Source of the DNA: CAG-390 sp045546615
Lineage (GTDB): Bacteria > Bacillota > Clostridia > Oscillospirales > CAG-272
Reading direction: 5' to 3'
Length of the DNA stretch: 7,973 bases
Assembly: GCA_045546615.1 (NCBI GenBank)
Contig: JAZQDD010000065.1
Span: forward strand, 1 to 7,973
This document shows positions 6,686-7,973 of this stretch, one piece after another (the stretch's first letter is position 1; each line of letters begins with the position of its first letter). The position numbers and the translations under genes were made by a program. The notes under the pieces are model-generated. The model searched no databases. It saw only the letters and a program-made list of their open reading frames with translations, and was not told where the DNA came from.

Positions 6686-7114
6686 ATGTCCACTTACATG
6701 GCAAAGCCCGAAACCGTCGAGCGCCGTTGGTTCGTCATTGATGCAGCAGGCAAGCCCCTTGGCCGTACCGCTGTAAAGGCAGCCACGATCCTTCGCGGTA
6801 AGCACCGCCCTGAGTTCACCCCCCACGTTGACTGCGGTGAATACGTTATCATCATCAATGCCGACAAGGCAATTCTTACAGGCAGAAAGCTTGAGCAGAA
6901 GTATTACTACCGTCATTCCGGCTACATCGGCGGCATGAAGGCTGTTCAGTACAAGACTCTCATGGCACAGAAGCCCGAGCTCGCAATGGAGCTCGCAGTT
7001 AAGAGAATGATTCCCGCAAATACTATCGGTCGTAAGTCTATTACCAGACTGCACGTTTATGCAGGAGCAGAGCATAAGCACGAGGCACAGAAGCCCGTAG
7101 CTTACGAAGGCTAA
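6686..7114 (+). CDS. rplM: 50S ribosomal protein L13
   Basis: L13 is an early-assembly protein of the large subunit that binds 23S rRNA. The 142 residues from ATG 6686 equal the usual bacterial length. Recognisable family stretches are RRWFVIDAAGKPLGR (about 13-27), VDCGEYVIIINADKAILTGR (about 48-67), YYRHSGYIGGMK and the C-terminal VKRMIPANTIGRKS followed by HVYAGAEHKHEAQKP. It starts MSTYMAKPETVERRW, as in other Bacillota. It is transcribed from the promoter at 6600-6628 and followed by rpsI after 24 nt, the conserved rplM-rpsI pair. Codon use is strongly biased (GTT, CTT, CGT and AAG preferred), as expected for high expression. No defect is seen. Confidence 0.98.
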   Translation: MSTYMAKPETVERRWFVIDAAGKPLGRTAVKAATILRGKHRPEFTPHVDCGEYVIIINADKAILTGRKLEQKYYYRHSGYIGGMKAVQYKTLMAQKPELAMELAVKRMIPANTIGRKSITRLHVYAGAEHKHEAQKPVAYEG

Positions 7115-7138
7115 TTCTGAAGAAAAGGAGACTAAAAA

Positions 7139-7540
7139 ATGTATACAAGTGCAAAGCCCTATTTCTACGGAACAGGCAGAAGAAAGAAATCTGTAGCACG
7201 TGTTCGCGTGTATCCCGGTACCGGTGCTATCACCGTTAACGGCAGAGATATCAATGAGTACTTTGGTCTTGAGACCATGAACCTCATTGTCAACCAGCCC
7301 TTTGAGGTAACCGGAACCCTTGGCAAGTACGACATCGTTGCAAACGTTGTCGGCGGCGGCTTCTCCGGTCAGGCGGGTGCTATCCGTCACGGTCTCGCTC
7401 GCGCTCTCGTTCTTGCTGACGAGGCTAACAAGCCCCTTCTCAAGAAGGCAGGCTTCCTGACTCGCGACCCTCGTATGAAGGAAAGAAAGAAGTACGGTCT
7501 CAAGGCCGCTCGTCGCGCAAGCCAGTTCTCCAAGAGATAA
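7139..7540 (+). CDS. rpsI: 30S ribosomal protein S9
   Basis: S9 sits in the head of the small subunit, and its basic C-terminal tail reaches the P-site tRNA. The 133-residue product shows the family signature: GTGRRKKSVARVRVYPGTG (11-29), ITVNGRDINEYF, GGGFSGQAGAIRHGLARAL (about 72-90), and the C-terminal FLTRDPRMKERKKYGLKAAR followed by the universal SKR end. AAGGAG (7125-7130) lies 8 nt before the ATG. It is co-transcribed with rplM and followed by a terminator. The gene is intact, so the integrase-bearing element to the right did not disrupt it. Confidence 0.98.
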   Translation: MYTSAKPYFYGTGRRKKSVARVRVYPGTGAITVNGRDINEYFGLETMNLIVNQPFEVTGTLGKYDIVANVVGGGFSGQAGAIRHGLARALVLADEANKPLLKKAGFLTRDPRMKERKKYGLKAARRASQFSKR

Positions 7541-7552
7541 TTTCTTATCTAC

Positions 7553-7597
7553 GGATATATACAAAAAGCTCTGCTTCGGCAGAGCTTTTGTGTATCC
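7553..7597 (+). terminator. Intrinsic terminator of rplM-rpsI
   Basis: AAAAGCTCTGC (7564-7574) pairs perfectly with 7579-7589 around a TTCG tetraloop. Weaker pairing extends outward to GGAT (7553) and ATCC (7597). The right arm supplies the TTTT tract. It starts 12 bp after the rpsI stop. Confidence 0.85.
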
Positions 7598-7633
7598 AAT
7601 TGGTTGAACTTTGTAAACAATCAAACTGTTTTA

Positions 7634-7662
7634 TTTACTTTTTATGAAAATCGTGGTATAAT
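7634..7662 (+). promoter_or_regulatory. Promoter in the rpsI-integrase intergenic region
   Basis: TTTACT (7634-7639) and a perfect TATAAT (7657-7662) are 17 bp apart, and TGG directly before the -10 gives an extended -10 box. It points toward the 3' end of the integrase. No ORF of useful size follows on this strand, so the product would be a short RNA or antisense transcript. Confidence 0.6.
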
Positions 7663-7672
7663 ACAACTAATC

Positions 7673-7690
7673 GATAAATTCCAATTTATC
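7673..7690. promoter_or_regulatory. 18-bp palindrome just downstream of the promoter
   Basis: GATAAATT (7673-7680) and AATTTATC (7683-7690) form a perfect inverted repeat around CC. It covers roughly +5 to +22 of the predicted transcript. It could be a repressor operator, a recombinase binding site or a small RNA stem. Confidence 0.5.
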
Positions 7691-7713
7691 AGACAATAAC
7701 TGTCCTACACTCT

Positions 7714-7740
7714 AAAAACCCTTGATATTACTGGGTTTTT
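7714..7740. terminator. Bidirectional intrinsic terminator-like hairpin
   Basis: AAAAACCC (7714-7721) pairs with GGGTTTTT (7733-7740) around an 11-nt loop. The A-tract and T-tract are symmetrical, so it could end both the short + transcript begun near 7669 and the integrase transcript on the - strand. The GC part of the stem is only three pairs, so it may be weak. Inverted arms of this kind can also be recombinase core sites. Confidence 0.5.
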
Positions 7741-7769
7741 CGTTGATTACAAACTCAACTGTTATGTAT

Positions 7770-7809
7770 TTTCCCTTGTTTTTGCCCTTATGAGCGAAAA
7801 TAAGGGAAA
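7770..7809. repeat. Overlapping inverted repeats after the integrase stop
   Basis: AAGGGAAA (7802-7809) can pair with TTTCCCTT (7770-7777). The overlapping ATAAGGG (7800-7806) can pair with CCCTTAT (7785-7791), so the two stems are mutually exclusive. CTTTTT at 7810-7815 follows on the + strand. Possible roles are a terminator or recombinase arm sites; neither is proved by the sequence. Confidence 0.4.
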
Positions 7810-7819
7810 CTTTTTATAT

Positions 7820-7973
7820 CTAACCGCTAACGACCTTATCGAGCAGTCGTGCGGAAGTACGCTTCGCCTCTCTTGTAGAGTGAGCGTAGACATTCATCGT
7901 GGTACTGACATCAGAGTGACCTAAAAGCTCCTGCACATCCTTCGGCGCTGCTCCGTTAGAGAGCAGATTGCTT
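7820..7973 (-). CDS. Tyrosine recombinase (integrase), C-terminal fragment (5' end outside window)
   Basis: The last 50 complete codons of a phage/ICE-type integrase are visible, ending in TAG (complement of 7820-7822). Family features are KDVQELLGHSD, with the catalytic-box His at 7916-7918, and STTMNVYAHS, with the nucleophilic Tyr at 7886-7888 that forms the covalent DNA link. The tail TREAKRTSARLLDKVVSG is typical of integrases of Gram-positive prophages and conjugative elements. The R-H-x-x-R boxes must lie beyond the window edge, so integrity of the whole protein cannot be judged. The gene points toward rpsI and ends 280 bp from its stop codon, so one end of the mobile element probably lies between 7598 and 7819. 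Confidence 0.93.
   Translation of the reverse strand, partial: SNLLSNGAAPKDVQELLGHSDVSTTMNVYAHSTREAKRTSARLLDKVVSG

Noticed and set aside
6683..7624. A 313-codon reverse-strand frame opposite rplM and rpsI.
   Set aside because: It is an antisense shadow created by the biased codons of two certain ribosomal protein genes, and it crosses their terminator.
7595..7686. Direct repeat TCCAATT (7595 and 7680) as an attachment duplication.
   Set aside because: Seven bases in an AT-rich region is within chance expectation, and both copies lie on the same side of the integrase.

Overview
The window looks like the chromosome of a low-to-moderate-GC Bacillota, most likely of class Clostridia. The reasons are AGGAGG-type ribosome binding sites, SecA and PcrA of clostridial type, a near-consensus sigma-A promoter and an rplM-rpsI ribosomal pair. 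This placement is an inference from protein character; no 16S or tRNA gene is present.

Left part (1-2821, + strand). The window opens inside the 3' end of a secA-like gene, including its C-terminal zinc-binding motif. Two unrecognised polytopic membrane proteins follow with tight spacing. The second looks like a tandem duplication of a unit of about 235 residues, and the first looks like one divergent unit. Next comes a 45-codon Asn/Gln repeat ORF built on a CAGAAY hexamer, then a perfect GC-rich hairpin just upstream of pcrA.

Middle (2822-6429). A complete PcrA/UvrD-type helicase gene (+) converges on a gene for a protein with S1 RNA-binding domains (-). The gap between their stop codons is almost exactly filled by a structured 221-bp element with inverted-repeat ends, which may be MITE-like and may also act as a bidirectional terminator. 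The ends share GGGGCTGTC with the hairpin upstream of pcrA.

Right part (6430-7973). A divergent intergenic region carries a textbook promoter (TTGACA, 17 bp, TATAAT) driving rplM and rpsI (L13 and S9), which end at a UUCG-loop terminator. Beyond it is a non-coding stretch with a second promoter, an 18-bp palindrome and a bidirectional terminator-like hairpin. The window then runs into the 3' end of a tyrosine recombinase gene on the - strand. The right edge is therefore probably the start of an integrated mobile element next to rpsI.

Most of the window is housekeeping: protein export, DNA repair and translation. The parts worth a second look are the Asn/Gln ORF, the element between the convergent genes, the duplicated membrane family and the rpsI-integrase junction.
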